A stretch of DNA of 46,480 bases from an uncultured Lachnospiraceae bacterium. Its GTDB lineage: Bacteria; Bacillota; Clostridia; Lachnospirales; Lachnospiraceae. Below the pieces are notes generated by a model, which did not search any database, was not told the DNA's origin, and worked only from the letters and a program-made list of their open reading frames with translations. This document shows positions 8,564-18,108 of this stretch, piece after piece. The stretch is taken from NCBI GenBank assembly GCA_947053345.1, contig CAMRSM010000031.1, positions 1 to 46,480 on the forward strand. Reading direction: 5' to 3'. Both the position numbers and the translations under genes were made by a program. Each line of letters begins with the position of its first letter. Positions within the stretch are counted from its first letter, which is position 1.

Positions 8564-9988
8564 CTACATTTCCGCGAGGAAAGCCTCATAGCCCCTCATC
8601 GCCTCGTACACATCGGCCTTGCTCGTGATTTCCCAAGGTGCATGCATGTTCAGCACCGGTACGCCGCTGTCGATAACCTGCATGTTATACTGCGCCATAA
8701 TATAAGCGATTGTCCCACCGCCGCCCTGGTCCACTTTGCCAAGCTCCGAAGTCTGGAATGTCACGCCATGCTTTTCAAGTGCCGCGCGGATCGCCGCCAT
8801 GAACTCCGCATTCGCGTCGTTGCAGCCGCTCTTGCCCCGCGAACCGGTGTACTTGTTAAACACAAGGCCGTGCGCAAAATACGCCGTATTCTTCTTCTCG
8901 TTGACCCCCGGATAATTCGGGTCAAACGCCGCCGAGACATCGGAGGAGAGCATCACGGAATTTGACAGTGCCCTCCTTACCTTAAGTTCCGAGTAATCCC
9001 CCATGCGGTCCATCAGTTCCGCCACCACATTCTCAAAAAATTTCGAGTGCATGCCGGTCGCGCCGATGCTGCCGACCTCCTCCTTGTCCACAAGGATGCA
9101 CACTGCCGTGCGCTCGGGCTTTTCTGTGTGGAACAGTGCGAGCATCGAAGTGTAGGCGCAGACGCGGTCGTCCTGCCCATAGCCGTAGACCATGCTGCGG
9201 TCAAGACCGTAATCCCTCGCTTTTCCCGCCGGAACAACCTCAAGCTCCGCAGAGATAAAATCGTCCTCCTCGACACCGTACTGCTCCTTTAGAAGTTTTA
9301 GCACATTCTTCTTTACCGCTTCTTTGTCCTCATCCGCCAGCGGGATGCTGCCGACATTGACATTGAGATCCTCGCCCTCGATCACCTTGCTTGCCGTCTT
9401 TTGCATCTGGTCCGCGGAAAGATGCACGAGCAGGTCGCTGATGCCGACAACCGGGTCGTCCTCCTTCTCGCCGACACAGACATCCACTTTCGTGCCATCC
9501 TTTTTCACGAATACGCCGTGGATGGCGAGGGGGAGTGTCACCCACTGGTATTTCTTGATGCCGCCGTAATAGTGCGTGTCAAGGAACGCCATCTCCGTCT
9601 CCTCGTAGAGCGGGATCTGCTTGATGTCGATGCGGGGCGAATCAATATGTGCGCCAAGGATTTTCATCCCATCTTCAAGCGGCTTGCTGCCCGCAACAAA
9701 AAGTACCACCGCTTTGCCCATATTCACCGCATAGAGCTTGTCACCCGGCTTTACCTTCTTTACGGCAAACAGATCCTTATAGCCTGCTGCCTGCGCCTGG
9801 CGCACGACCTCACTGACACATTCCCGCTCGGTCTTGCAGTCCGAGATAAATCTCTTGTAGCCCTCACTCACATCAAAGGCTTCTTTCTTCTGCGCCTCCG
9901 TGTATTTCAACCAGGCGTTGCGGATCTTTTTTTCCTCTTTTTTCTCCGTCTGTGCTTTCTTTGCCGAAGCAGTCTTTTTTTCTGCCAT
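8564..9988 (-). CDS. M18 family zinc aminopeptidase
   Basis: Cytosolic binuclear-zinc aminopeptidase of 474 residues, a typical length for the aspartyl-aminopeptidase family. Metal and catalytic motifs are visible in order: GAHIDSPRID (histidine and aspartate), GQDDRV (bridging aspartate), DKEEVGS (catalytic and metal glutamates), SSDVSAAFDP and MHAPWEITSK with the last zinc histidine. The N-terminus is lysine-rich (about 1-25). The ATG at 9988 is used, but its ribosome site AAAGGA is 12 bases away and fits a TTG at 9994 better, so the true start may be two codons earlier. Its own promoter lies at 10078-10106. dut follows. Confidence 0.93.
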   Translation of the reverse strand: MAEKKTASAKKAQTEKKEEKKIRNAWLKYTEAQKKEAFDVSEGYKRFISDCKTERECVSEVVRQAQAAGYKDLFAVKKVKPGDKLYAVNMGKAVVLFVAGSKPLEDGMKILGAHIDSPRIDIKQIPLYEETEMAFLDTHYYGGIKKYQWVTLPLAIHGVFVKKDGTKVDVCVGEKEDDPVVGISDLLVHLSADQMQKTASKVIEGEDLNVNVGSIPLADEDKEAVKKNVLKLLKEQYGVEEDDFISAELEVVPAGKARDYGLDRSMVYGYGQDDRVCAYTSMLALFHTEKPERTAVCILVDKEEVGSIGATGMHSKFFENVVAELMDRMGDYSELKVRRALSNSVMLSSDVSAAFDPNYPGVNEKKNTAYFAHGLVFNKYTGSRGKSGCNDANAEFMAAIRAALEKHGVTFQTSELGKVDQGGGGTIAYIMAQYNMQVIDSGVPVLNMHAPWEITSKADVYEAMRGYEAFLAEM

Positions 9989-10077
9989 AACCAATAACCA
10001 TCCTTTCTTTCCGCCGGCTCGGCTGACTGGCTGTAAACTCCCGCCCCGTCCCGCACGGCCGACAATTTATGCTTTTT

Positions 10078-10106
10078 ATTGTAACACGCTGCCTATAAAA
10101 TAGCAA
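10078..10106 (-). promoter_or_regulatory. Promoter of M18 aminopeptidase (and dut)
   Basis: Minus-strand TTGCTA (10101-10106) and TACAAT (10078-10083) are spaced by 17 bases. They lie about 90 bases upstream of the aminopeptidase start, in the gap after the U32 gene. Confidence 0.6.
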
Positions 10107-10186
10107 ATACTAATTCCGGTTTCCGTCCGTCACCGTGACAGGCCGGACAGTCCACCAAAACCATGCGGGATATCATTGTAACCATG

Positions 10187-12850
10187 CTAGAGCACTCCCC
10201 GCCGGAAATGCCCGCGGGTAGGCTCACAACCCTCCGGCAGGCGGTCTTGCTCTAATATTCCCAAGATCTCCTCCCCCGATTCAAACGTAAAATCATAGCG
10301 CAGGGCGGCGGGCGCAAGTTCATCCAGTTCACCGCAGCCTAAGAGCGCAAGGCACTCCGCGCTATAGATCACATTGTAGCAGAAACGGCAGAAGGGATGA
10401 ACCAAAAGTTCTTTCCCTTTGCGGTCCATGAGGCAGGCCGCAACGGCATCCCTCCTCTTTTCTTTCAGGCAGCCGCCTGTATTTTTGTGCACACACTGGG
10501 CAGAAGTCATGAGCGGCAGCCTGCCGTAGACAATGACTGCCGTATCCGGATCCAATATGCCGCGAAGCTCCTTTTCATTTTCCTCATACGGCGCAGTAAA
10601 TTCTGCCACGCCAAGCCCAAAGAAAAACTGCTTCGCCTGTTGGTTCATCGCATAGAGCATCGCATCCGCCACGAGAATCTTGCCCATATCCTGCGCGCGC
10701 CATTCCACCGCAAACAGATACAGCTCCTCATAATTCTGCAGCAGATACCCGCCCACCAATGCACTTGTAAGAATCTCCCCGTGTTCTTTCAAATAATCGT
10801 AGGTTTCCGCCCGGCAGACGCGGGGCAGACGCAGGAAAAATTCCTTTCCCGCCCTCTTCGCGCGCGCCGCCGCCGCCGTCACATCCTCCATTGGCAGCGC
10901 CGCAGTATCATAGTAGATCCGGCTGACTTTTTCCACTTTAAGCGCGGCCAAAAACTGCTCCTTTTCCATCACGGTAACATGGATGTCCGGTTCCCTCCTG
11001 CCGCCGCCCTCCTCAGGCAAAGCCGCACCGTTTGCTTTTGCCGGACGGCACTCCTGCCCAAAACCACCGTTCCCCGCACAGGCCGCCGTTCCCCCACGGC
11101 TTGTTGGCACCGGATCTGCCATCTTTGGCTTTGGCAGTTTTCTCCGGCTGCCCGCCGCTGCATCCGCAAGTTTTAAGAGTGCTTCCCGACGCAGTTCGTT
11201 CAGCGCCGACACCGGAATAAAAATATCCCCTGATATCCGTATTACCAACTCCGAAAAATAAAACGGTGTATCTCCTGTTTTTTCCAATGCCGCACGCAGC
11301 CGCTCCTCCCGCATCGGATGTTTCTCGGCATGCTGCACGGTTCCTCCCCGCAAGCGGACATATACACCTTTTGCAAAGCTTTCCCCGCTGATTTCGGATA
11401 TATGTGCCCTTTTGTTGTCCTGCTCTTTCCCTGCCCGGCTAAAACCCACAAAAAGCTCTGCCGCCTCGCCCTCCACCGCGGTAAATTCTCCAAAAACTGC
11501 AATTTTAGGCTCTTTTTTATAGTATTCTTCTGAAATCTGTTCCAATAACCGGTTATTCTTTGTCCGGTAGACCATATTTCCTTTTTTCACGGGAAACCCT
11601 GGCGTAAAATTGGCCCAAAAACACTCCCCCGCCGCATGCGGCTGTCCCAGTGTAAACTCGTAAGCCGCCCGCGCTTCCTCTCCGTCCCGCACGGGCTTTT
11701 CTTCCGTTTTCCCCTTCCTGTCCTTCCCGGTTTTCCCAACGCCCGAACCGAAGCCCTGCGGGAAGGTTTCCTTCCCGCCACAGACCCTTCCTGCATTCCC
11801 CTCCATCCGGATTTCCAGGATATCCTGCTCGTGCAGTTCTTTCGTGCATCGCAGCAGCGCGCGGCTTGCGCGCACCTCCTCCACTACCGCCACCGCCACC
11901 CCGCTATGGTTCGGCCGCTGCAGGGACATCATCTGCCTTCCGTTATGCCTGTTGTAATACCCTCCTGAAAATCCTCCCCGGTTATACAGATCCTGTAAAT
12001 CCGTGAATGCCTGTGCCAGCACCTCCGGGTGCTTCTGGTGGAAGTCCCGGTATGCCTTTTTTCCAAGTTCATAATAACGGTCCACTTCCCTCCGGTAAGC
12101 CGCCGTCACACCCGCCGCGTATTCATACCGCTTCATGCGCCCTTCAATCTTAAACGAGTCAATGCCCGCCCCGAGCAGCTCCGGTATCTGATCGAGCGTG
12201 CAGATATCCTTCGGGGAAAGCAGATACCCACCGTTGTACATCAGGCGGCAGGGCTGCGCGCAGCGCCCCCGGTTTCCGCTGCGCCCGCCGATCATACTGC
12301 TCATCAGGCATTGTCCGGAATAGCAGTAACACAGTGCCCCGTGCACAAAGGACTCAATTTCAAGCGTGCTGTTTTCCCGGATGCGCCCAATCTCCGAAAG
12401 TGCCAATTCCCTTGCATTTACAATGCGCGTCACCGGATATCCCTCAAAGCATCTCGCCCCTTCTGCCATCGTCAGGGACATCTGCGTGCTCGCGTGGATG
12501 GGCAGCCCCGGAAATTCATCCGAGATGAACTTTAAGACACCGGCATCCTGTACAATCACGGCATCAACCCCCTGTTCGTAGTAAGGCTTCAAATAGCGGT
12601 AGAGTTCGTCGCCCATCTCCTCCGCCTTTAAGAGCGTGTTCACCGTCAGGTATATGCGCTTCCCGTGCAAATGCACATAATCAATCGCCTCGCACAGTGC
12701 GTCTCTCTCCGGGTTATCCGCATAAGCGCGCGCGCCAAAACGGACACCGCCCATGTAGACCGCATCTGCCCCTGCCCCGACCGCGGCGCGCAGACCCTCC
12801 ATCGACCCGGCAGGTGCCAGGATCTCAACACGCCTGTTCTCGTTTTTCAT
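10187..12850 (-). CDS. U32 family peptidase-like protein with C-terminal DUF3656-like half (RlhA-like)
   Basis: Large U32 family protein, 887 residues from the chosen ATG. The N-terminal TIM-barrel-like half begins with VEILAPAGSMEG and carries the complete U32 signature ESFVHGALC-x4-GQCLMS (about 166-184). It also has nearby cysteines (GRCAQPCR) that in relatives bind an Fe-S cluster. The C-terminal half ends with HPFCRFCYN. Known relatives include E. coli RlhA, which hydroxylates a 23S rRNA cytidine, and collagenase-like YhbU/YrrO proteins; which role applies is not decidable here. Two low-complexity, charged insertions lie near residues 365-410 and 600-650. An in-frame ATG at 12889 with AGGAGG very close to it is an alternative start; extension to 12982 looks unsupported. 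Confidence 0.85.
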   Translation of the reverse strand: MKNENRRVEILAPAGSMEGLRAAVGAGADAVYMGGVRFGARAYADNPERDALCEAIDYVHLHGKRIYLTVNTLLKAEEMGDELYRYLKPYYEQGVDAVIVQDAGVLKFISDEFPGLPIHASTQMSLTMAEGARCFEGYPVTRIVNARELALSEIGRIRENSTLEIESFVHGALCYCYSGQCLMSSMIGGRSGNRGRCAQPCRLMYNGGYLLSPKDICTLDQIPELLGAGIDSFKIEGRMKRYEYAAGVTAAYRREVDRYYELGKKAYRDFHQKHPEVLAQAFTDLQDLYNRGGFSGGYYNRHNGRQMMSLQRPNHSGVAVAVVEEVRASRALLRCTKELHEQDILEIRMEGNAGRVCGGKETFPQGFGSGVGKTGKDRKGKTEEKPVRDGEEARAAYEFTLGQPHAAGECFWANFTPGFPVKKGNMVYRTKNNRLLEQISEEYYKKEPKIAVFGEFTAVEGEAAELFVGFSRAGKEQDNKRAHISEISGESFAKGVYVRLRGGTVQHAEKHPMREERLRAALEKTGDTPFYFSELVIRISGDIFIPVSALNELRREALLKLADAAAGSRRKLPKPKMADPVPTSRGGTAACAGNGGFGQECRPAKANGAALPEEGGGRREPDIHVTVMEKEQFLAALKVEKVSRIYYDTAALPMEDVTAAAARAKRAGKEFFLRLPRVCRAETYDYLKEHGEILTSALVGGYLLQNYEELYLFAVEWRAQDMGKILVADAMLYAMNQQAKQFFFGLGVAEFTAPYEENEKELRGILDPDTAVIVYGRLPLMTSAQCVHKNTGGCLKEKRRDAVAACLMDRKGKELLVHPFCRFCYNVIYSAECLALLGCGELDELAPAALRYDFTFESGEEILGILEQDRLPEGCEPTRGHFRRGVL

Positions 12851-13047
12851 CTTCTCCCCACTCCCGTCTTGGATTTTTAACGTCTCCATATCCCTCCTGC
12901 ACCTTGCTGCACCGCTCTTAATGACATCGTTAAGGACGGCATGCCAAGCTGCCAGCCAATTCCCCCTCACTGCTCTTCCCATCTATGATTTCCGGCAATG
13001 TGCAAGGGATTGCAGTCCCATTTCGCAAATCGGGTTCCCGCAGTGAC

Positions 13048-13081
13048 AAAAGGACTGTCCGCAAAAACGTACAGTCCCCTT
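13048..13081 (-). terminator. Intrinsic terminator after zapA
   Basis: Minus-strand AAGGGGACTGT pairs with ACAGTCCTTTT (two G-T wobbles) around a 12-base loop, ending in TTTTG. It starts two bases beyond the zapA stop and closes the ruvA-ruvB-zapA operon. Confidence 0.75.
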
Positions 13082-13083
13082 CC

Positions 13084-13584
13084 TCAGTTCTTTCCCCCGA
13101 ATGTCCCGCCCGTCTCCGGAAGCCACATCATCTTTCCGTTCTTTTTCTTCTCCCCTGTCTCCTTCATGCGGTTTGTCCCCTGCCTTAAATCCTTAAGTTC
13201 CGTTTCGAGCCGGATATTTTTCTTCTCTTCCTCATAAAAACTTTCCTTCGCCGCCGAAAGTTCTTTCTCGCAAGCCTCCAGCTTTGTCTGCAGGGAAATG
13301 ATCTCATGCTTTAAGTCGAAGATCTCGTTATTCTTTGTGTCGCCCTCGCTCTCCTTATTCTTCATCTGGTTTTTCAGCTTAAAATAATCATCCGCGATGT
13401 TCAACTGCATCAGGATGCTTTGTGTCTCCTTGTCCAGATAGCGGAAATCGGTCTGTGCAGCCAGCTCCGTGTGCTTTTTGTTGAGGTAGGAGGCCACCTG
13501 CTGCATGTATTCATTGCTTTCATAGCCGCTCAATGTATACTTTTTCCCATTGATGATCACATCCGTATCGGTCTGTTTATTCAT
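13084..13584 (-). CDS. zapA: Cell division protein ZapA-like
   Basis: A 166-residue protein with an N-terminal ZapA domain: [30 protein letters not shown] shape over about 8-38, followed by a predicted long coiled coil to about 135. ZapA binds FtsZ and promotes bundling at the division site. The protein is longer than the typical 90-100 residue ZapA because of the extended coiled coil and a basic, glycine-rich tail, as in many clostridial versions. The ATG at 13584 has AGGAGG just upstream and overlaps the ruvB 3' end by 8 bases, indicating coupled translation; the long upstream open extension only shadows ruvB. A terminator follows immediately. Confidence 0.85.
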   Translation of the reverse strand: MNKQTDTDVIINGKKYTLSGYESNEYMQQVASYLNKKHTELAAQTDFRYLDKETQSILMQLNIADDYFKLKNQMKNKESEGDTKNNEIFDLKHEIISLQTKLEACEKELSAAKESFYEEEKKNIRLETELKDLRQGTNRMKETGEKKKNGKMMWLPETGGTFGGKN

Positions 13585-14590
13585 TGCCTCCTCCTTTCTG
13601 CCCCTTAAGCCCAAGATGTTTGTATGCCAGTTCCGTAACCATCCGCCCGCGCGGCGTGCGCACAACCAGACCGTTCTGCACCAGATACGGCTCGTAAACT
13701 TCCTCGACGGTTCCGGCATCCTCCCCGATCGTTGCCGCCACTGCCTCAATCCCGACCGGGCGGCCGTGGAATTTCTGCATCATCGCAAGCAGGATCTCCC
13801 GGTCGATATGGTCAAGTCCGAGGCGGTCAACCTCCAAAAGATCAAGTGCGAACTCCGCCACGGATTTCGTGATCCTCCCATCATATTTTACCTGCGCAAA
13901 ATCGCGCACGCGTTTTAACAGACGGTTGGCAAGCCGCGGGGTTCCCCTCGACCTTCTGGCAAGTTCCGCCGCCCCGTCCTCCTCGATCTCCACCTGAAGC
14001 ACTTTCGCCGAGCGCAGGAGGATCTCCTGCAATTCCTCCACAGTGTAAAATTCCAGGCGGTTCACCACACCGAAACGGTCGCGCAGCGGTGCAGTCAGCA
14101 TCCCGGCGCGCGTCGTCGCCCCCACAAGCGTAAACTTCGGCAGGTCAAGGCGGATGGATTTCGCGGCGGCCCCCTTTCCAATCACAATGTCGATCGCGAA
14201 GTCCTCCATTGCCGGATAAAGCGTTTCCTCCACCTGCCGGTTTAGGCGGTGGATCTCGTCAATAAAAAGGATATCCCCCTCGCGCAGGTTGTTTAAGATT
14301 GCCGCCATATCCCCCGGCTTTTCAATCGCCGGTCCTGCCGTGGTCTTTAAACTCACGCCCATCTCGTTGGCAATGACCCCGGCGAGCGTCGTTTTACCAA
14401 GCCCCGGGGGGCCGAAAAAGAGCACGTGGTCAAGCTGCTCCCCCCTTTTTTTTGCCGCCTCGATGTATACCTTCAAATTTTTTTTCGCTTTTTGCTGCCC
14501 GATATACTCAGCGAGCAGCCGGGGGCGCAGGCTTCCCTCGATCGCAACATCTTCCTCGGTAAACTCCGTGGTAATCGTCCTCTTTGCCAT
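13577..14590 (-). CDS. ruvB: Holliday junction branch migration helicase RuvB
   Basis: AAA+ motor of the RuvABC resolvasome, 337 residues. It forms hexameric rings that pump DNA through the RuvA-bound Holliday junction during recombination and fork repair. Walker A is GPPGLGKT (60-67), Walker B/DEIH is at 111-114, sensor 1 is GATTRAG and the arginine-finger region is LRDRFG. The C-terminal winged helix ends with the family motif [20 protein letters not shown] lies five bases before the ATG. It sits 24 bases after ruvA and overlaps zapA, so the three genes form one operon. No ruvC is visible in the window. Confidence 0.98.
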   Translation of the reverse strand: MAKRTITTEFTEEDVAIEGSLRPRLLAEYIGQQKAKKNLKVYIEAAKKRGEQLDHVLFFGPPGLGKTTLAGVIANEMGVSLKTTAGPAIEKPGDMAAILNNLREGDILFIDEIHRLNRQVEETLYPAMEDFAIDIVIGKGAAAKSIRLDLPKFTLVGATTRAGMLTAPLRDRFGVVNRLEFYTVEELQEILLRSAKVLQVEIEEDGAAELARRSRGTPRLANRLLKRVRDFAQVKYDGRITKSVAEFALDLLEVDRLGLDHIDREILLAMMQKFHGRPVGIEAVAATIGEDAGTVEEVYEPYLVQNGLVVRTPRGRMVTELAYKHLGLKGQKGGGNE

Positions 14591-14614
14591 AAAAACCTCA
14601 TTCCTATCGTCAGA

Positions 14615-15229
14615 TCATGCCTTTTTTAACGCCGCTTTGAGCAGCTCGTCCGGGGACATCCCCTCCGCACCCTCCACGCTGTTTACCATGCGCTTTGCCT
14701 GCGCAGGAGGAAAGCCGAGCGCCTCCAATGCCTGGATTGTCTCGAGCACCGCCTGGCGGAAGTCATCCTCCCCGTTTTCGGATACCAAGTTCTCCGCCTG
14801 CATCAGCTTCCTCTCAAACGCATCCTCCAAGCGGAACTTGTCCTTCAACTCCAAAATCAGCTTCTTCGCGGTCTTCGCCCCGATACCTGGCGCTTTCGCG
14901 ATCGTCTTTTCGTCCTCCGCCAGCACGGCAAAGCGCAGGTCATTCGTTGAGAGTGCGGACAAAATCCCGACCGCACCCTTTGGACCGATTCCGCTCACCC
15001 CGATCAAAAGCCGGAAAACCGCCAGTTCATCCCTGTCAAGAAATCCGTACAGGGACACACCGTCCTCCCGAACCTGCAGATATGTATAAAGCTTTACTTC
15101 ATTCCCGATACGGGGCAGGTTTTCAAACACCTGCCCCGGCACGAGCATCTCGTATCCAACTCCGCCGCAGTCAATCACCACCGAACTTTCCGTGATTTCC
15201 GCCAATTCCCCCCTGATAAACGATATCAT
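14615..15229 (-). CDS. ruvA: Holliday junction branch migration protein RuvA
   Basis: Junction-binding subunit of the RuvAB complex, 204 residues, normal length. The N-terminal OB-fold (MISFIRGELAE..., about 1-65) is followed by two helix-hairpin-helix motifs, GVSGIGPKGA and APGIGAKTAKKL. After a flexible linker comes the C-terminal RuvB-contacting domain, EALEALGFPPAQAKRMV-like. GAGG six bases upstream supports the ATG at 15229. A near-consensus promoter (15324-15353) lies about 95 bases upstream, so ruvA is the first gene of ruvA-ruvB-zapA. Confidence 0.97.
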   Translation of the reverse strand: MISFIRGELAEITESSVVIDCGGVGYEMLVPGQVFENLPRIGNEVKLYTYLQVREDGVSLYGFLDRDELAVFRLLIGVSGIGPKGAVGILSALSTNDLRFAVLAEDEKTIAKAPGIGAKTAKKLILELKDKFRLEDAFERKLMQAENLVSENGEDDFRQAVLETIQALEALGFPPAQAKRMVNSVEGAEGMSPDELLKAALKKA

Positions 15230-15323
15230 GTCCTACCTCGATCTTGCGTATTTGTATTTTCGTTTTCCGTGTCGTTTCCTTTTGCCAAAAACACTTCCGG
15301 ATATCCCCCACTTTTCTCATTTT

Positions 15324-15353
15324 ATTATAGTCATTTTCTCCTGTCATAGTCAA
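15324..15353 (-). promoter_or_regulatory. Promoter of ruvA-ruvB-zapA
   Basis: Minus-strand TTGACT (15348-15353) and a perfect TATAAT (15324-15329) are separated by 18 bases. No LexA-type box was recognised around it, so SOS control is not evident. Confidence 0.8.
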
Positions 15354-15653
15354 GTATAAAACCTCGTTTTATTGCCATAAATTGCACCCGGCAGGCGGGC
15401 ACCTTCCAAATGTCAAAAAAAGTGGGCAGGCATATGTTCTTTTCCGACTTTTTCTGATATACTTATGGAAACACGGATGGAATCCTCCCGCAGCACCTAC
15501 AGCGGATGAACGCCTTTGCCGGATCTTTCCTGACTTCCCGATATGCGAAGGAATCAACTGCGTTACGGCGCGGGACCGGCGGAATGGATTTCCCGCTGAA
15601 TCCCGGCTTTCCATGCGGCATCCGTGCAAAACTTAAAAACATGCGAGGTTTTT
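15354..15653. other. Divergent intergenic region, no gene seen
   Basis: This 300-base stretch lies between the ruvA promoter and the YprB-like start. Open frames here have no ribosome sites or recognisable protein features. On the plus strand GATATACTT near 15466-15474 could be a -10 element, but no convincing -35 accompanies it. I see nothing else. Confidence 0.4.
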
Positions 15654-17075
15654 ATGCTGCAATTTGAACATATCCTAGACTGCCCGGCAGGCTGCTTTGC
15701 CATATCCCCTGCCCCCGCAGACCAGACCCTGTTTTTTGATATCGAAACGACCGGCTTCTCACCGGAAAGTTCCTACGTTTACCTGATTGGCTGCGCCTTC
15801 TTAAAAGACGGTGCCGTAAGGCTGCGCCAATGGTTTCTTGATGACATATCAGAAGAAAAACAACTTATCCGGGAATTCGGAGAATTTGCCAAAAACTTCC
15901 GCGCACTTGTGCATTACAACGGGACAACCTTTGACCTGCCCTACCTGCAGAAAAAAGCACGCCGCCACCGCCTTCCCGCCTACTTTTTAAGCATGCCGGG
16001 CGCGGGCTGCAACGAAGAAACTTACTGCGAAGCAGAGGGACATGCGGGCATAAAGCTGTCTGCACCATACAGCCTTGATCTCTACAGGCAGCTGCTTCCA
16101 TGCAAAAAGCTGCTGGGGCTAAAAGACCTGAAGCAAAAAACAGTGGAAGAGTTTCTCGGAATCACGCGCGGGGATGTTTTCAGCGGCGGCGACCTGATCC
16201 CGGTCTACACGGAATTTGTCGGACGGTATCGCTATGAGTGCATCACGCACGGCAACCCGTTTTGGGATATGGATACCGCAGGACAGACGGGAACGGACGT
16301 GTTGTCTGTCGGCACAACATCCTCCGGGACAAAAGCCACGAACCATACCGTGCCGCACGAGACACCGGATTTTGTTGATACCGGGCTGACGAACATGCCG
16401 GAATCCCCGGCAAAAGCGCTGCTCTACGTCCTTCTTTTACACAACTGCGAGGACATCCGCGGGCTGCTCGGAATTTCCCCGCTCCTCTGCCTGCCAAGGC
16501 TTATTTCGGGGGATTTCACGGTGGAAATACTTCCCGAACATGCCGCGGACCCGCCGGAAACCGGCGTTTCTTGCCTGTACCGCCGAAAAGTCCTGCGCCT
16601 TGATACGGGATGGGATCCCGTCCTGCTTTCTGCCTGCTTTCGCACGGAAATCGCAAAGCAGCTTCCATGCGACGCACAAAGCACCTCTTCCCCCGTCTGT
16701 GTAAGCCTGTCCGCGGCTTCTTCCGGCAGCCTCCTCCTTGTGGTTCCGGTGTTCTCCGGGACACTCAAATATTTTTTCGGGGATTATAAGGAATACTATT
16801 ATCTGCCGCTGGAGGACTGTGCCATGCACAAAAGTGTGGCTCAGTTTGTCGATAAAGAATACCGGCGCAAAGCGACAAAGGAAACCTGCTACCAGAAAAA
16901 AGAGGGGCACTTTCTTCCACAGCCGGAGCAGATCATCACCCCAGCTTTCCGCCTGCACGCCAAAGACCGCTTTTCATATTTCGAAGATGCAGAAATACCC
17001 GCAGACCCGGATGTGTTAAAAAACTGGGCACAGTCGCTGCTTGCGTGGCTGCTTGACCGCACGGCAGCCAAGTAA
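15654..17075 (+). CDS. YprB-like ribonuclease H-fold (DEDD) exonuclease
   Basis: A 473-residue protein with an N-terminal DnaQ/RNase H-like exonuclease domain. Exo I is FFDIETTGF (about 28-36), Exo II is HYNGTTFDLPYL (about 89-100), and a C-terminal acidic motif HNCEDIRGL near 265 supplies the last aspartate. This is the layout of B. subtilis YprB-type predicted nucleases of unknown substrate. The remaining C-terminal 200 residues are not recognised and contain serine-rich stretches. The start at 15654 is supported by GAGG five bases upstream; a GTG ten codons earlier lacks a ribosome site. It is the only plus-strand gene between ruvA and rpmF and converges with rpmF. Confidence 0.83.
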   Translation: MLQFEHILDCPAGCFAISPAPADQTLFFDIETTGFSPESSYVYLIGCAFLKDGAVRLRQWFLDDISEEKQLIREFGEFAKNFRALVHYNGTTFDLPYLQKKARRHRLPAYFLSMPGAGCNEETYCEAEGHAGIKLSAPYSLDLYRQLLPCKKLLGLKDLKQKTVEEFLGITRGDVFSGGDLIPVYTEFVGRYRYECITHGNPFWDMDTAGQTGTDVLSVGTTSSGTKATNHTVPHETPDFVDTGLTNMPESPAKALLYVLLLHNCEDIRGLLGISPLLCLPRLISGDFTVEILPEHAADPPETGVSCLYRRKVLRLDTGWDPVLLSACFRTEIAKQLPCDAQSTSSPVCVSLSAASSGSLLLVVPVFSGTLKYFFGDYKEYYYLPLEDCAMHKSVAQFVDKEYRRKATKETCYQKKEGHFLPQPEQIITPAFRLHAKDRFSYFEDAEIPADPDVLKNWAQSLLAWLLDRTAAK

Positions 17076-17158
17076 GAAACACCTTGCACGCCGGCATTTC
17101 CCCTGCATTTTCCCATGCACCGTATGGCGGCATATTCCCTTCGCGCCGGCCAGCGCAT

Positions 17159-17195
17159 AAAAAAACCGGAAGCCCCACGGGGCTCCCGGCCAAAA
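17159..17195 (-). terminator. Intrinsic terminator after rpmF
   Basis: Minus-strand CCGGGAGCCCC pairs with GGGGCTTCCGG (one G-T wobble) around a 2-base loop and is followed by seven T residues. It begins about five bases past the rpmF stop. Confidence 0.92.
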
Positions 17196-17199
17196 ATCA

Positions 17200-17385
17200 T
17201 TACTCTGCAGTGGTAATGATTTTCTTTTTGTTGTACGAACCACAAGCTTTGCAGACCCTGTGCGGCATCATCAGCTCACCACAGTTCGTGCACTTTACAA
17301 GACCCGGTACGGACATTTTCCAGTTCGCCCTGCGGCTGTCACGTCTCGCCTTGGAATGTTTATTCTTCGGACAGATAGCACCCAT
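17200..17385 (-). CDS. rpmF: 50S ribosomal protein L32
   Basis: Zinc-ribbon ribosomal protein of 61 residues. The basic N-terminal KNKHSKARRDSRRANWK segment is followed by C-x2-C (CTNC) and C-x2-C (CKAC) pairs, the classical Zn-binding L32 form. The N-terminus reads MGAICPKNK rather than the more common MAVPKRK, a small divergence. A strong AAAGGAGGTG site lies upstream and a terminator follows. It sits directly downstream of yceD, an arrangement conserved across bacteria. No plsX follows here. Confidence 0.97.
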   Translation of the reverse strand: MGAICPKNKHSKARRDSRRANWKMSVPGLVKCTNCGELMMPHRVCKACGSYNKKKIITTAE

Positions 17386-17477
17386 CGTTCACACCTCCTT
17401 TTCTCTCTTCCATCCGCCTACCCATAAGGGCAGAACATGCAGATGAATCTATTCCCTCCTCCCCTCACGCTTGCCGC

Positions 17478-18029
17478 CTAAGAAGAAGATTCGTTGAAAT
17501 TGTTGAAAATATCCCGGATCACTGCCATGCGCGGATCCAGACGTTCCCCGGGATCATGTGCCGTGCATTCGCACCTGCACGCACCCTCGTTCCGGTTGGC
17601 ACCACACACGCTACAGATTCCTTTGCAATCCTCCCTGCAGAGCACCTTGGCCGGAAATGCGACCAAAAGCTCCTCCATGACCAGACGGTCCACATCAAGG
17701 TCATATCCGGAAATACAGGACATCTCTTCCAGGTCTTTGGTGCGCTCCCCCTCCGGCTTTGCAAAATCAATCTCCTGCCTGTACCGTATCTCAAACGGAA
17801 GCTCCACTTCCTTCAGACACCGGTCGCACGGAGCCGACAAGATACATTCTGCCTCTGCCTCGATCAAAACCCGTTTGGGTGACGGGCTGTTTAAGGTCAG
17901 ACGGACAGGCGTTTTTTTCTGCACCGGATATTTCACACCGTTCTTCCAGAGCGCGGAAAACTCCGTCCCAACATCCATCCGCACGGTCTCATCCCTGCGG
18001 TTCATGACCTCCGATAAGCAAACCAACAT
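17478..18029 (-). CDS. yceD: YceD/DUF177 family protein
   Basis: A 183-residue DUF177 protein. The family is conserved beside rpmF and in plants is linked to 23S rRNA accumulation; its biochemical role is not settled. It carries a CDRC pair near the middle (about 71-74) and a cysteine cluster near the C-terminus (CREDCKGICSVCGANRN), both typical of the family and probably zinc-binding. The ATG at 18029 has AGGAG five bases upstream; the longer frame beginning at a TTG is unsupported. A perfect-consensus promoter at 18080-18108 drives yceD-rpmF. Confidence 0.9.
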   Translation of the reverse strand: MLVCLSEVMNRRDETVRMDVGTEFSALWKNGVKYPVQKKTPVRLTLNSPSPKRVLIEAEAECILSAPCDRCLKEVELPFEIRYRQEIDFAKPEGERTKDLEEMSCISGYDLDVDRLVMEELLVAFPAKVLCREDCKGICSVCGANRNEGACRCECTAHDPGERLDPRMAVIRDIFNNFNESSS

Positions 18030-18079
18030 AATCTCTCCTGCCTTTTGCGCACAAAGCACCCCCAATAGACACAGCTAGT

Positions 18080-18108
18080 ATTATAGCGGAGGGAAGGAGA
18101 TTTGTCAA
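18080..18108 (-). promoter_or_regulatory. Consensus promoter of yceD-rpmF
   Basis: Minus-strand TTGACA (18103-18108) and TATAAT (18080-18085) with a 17-base spacer: a perfect sigma-A consensus. This fits the strong expression expected of a ribosomal protein operon. Confidence 0.93.

Noticed and set aside
12851-12982. Extended N-terminus of the U32 protein
   Set aside because: No adequate ribosome site precedes the upstream ATG. The conserved family sequence begins just after the start at 12850.
13585-13749. 55-residue N-terminal extension of ZapA
   Set aside because: It overlaps ruvB out of frame and is rich in Arg/Trp. The AGGAGG at the internal ATG defines the start.
15369-15636. Small genes in the ruvA/YprB divergent gap (both strands)
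   Set aside because: The frames lack ribosome sites and have no recognisable features.
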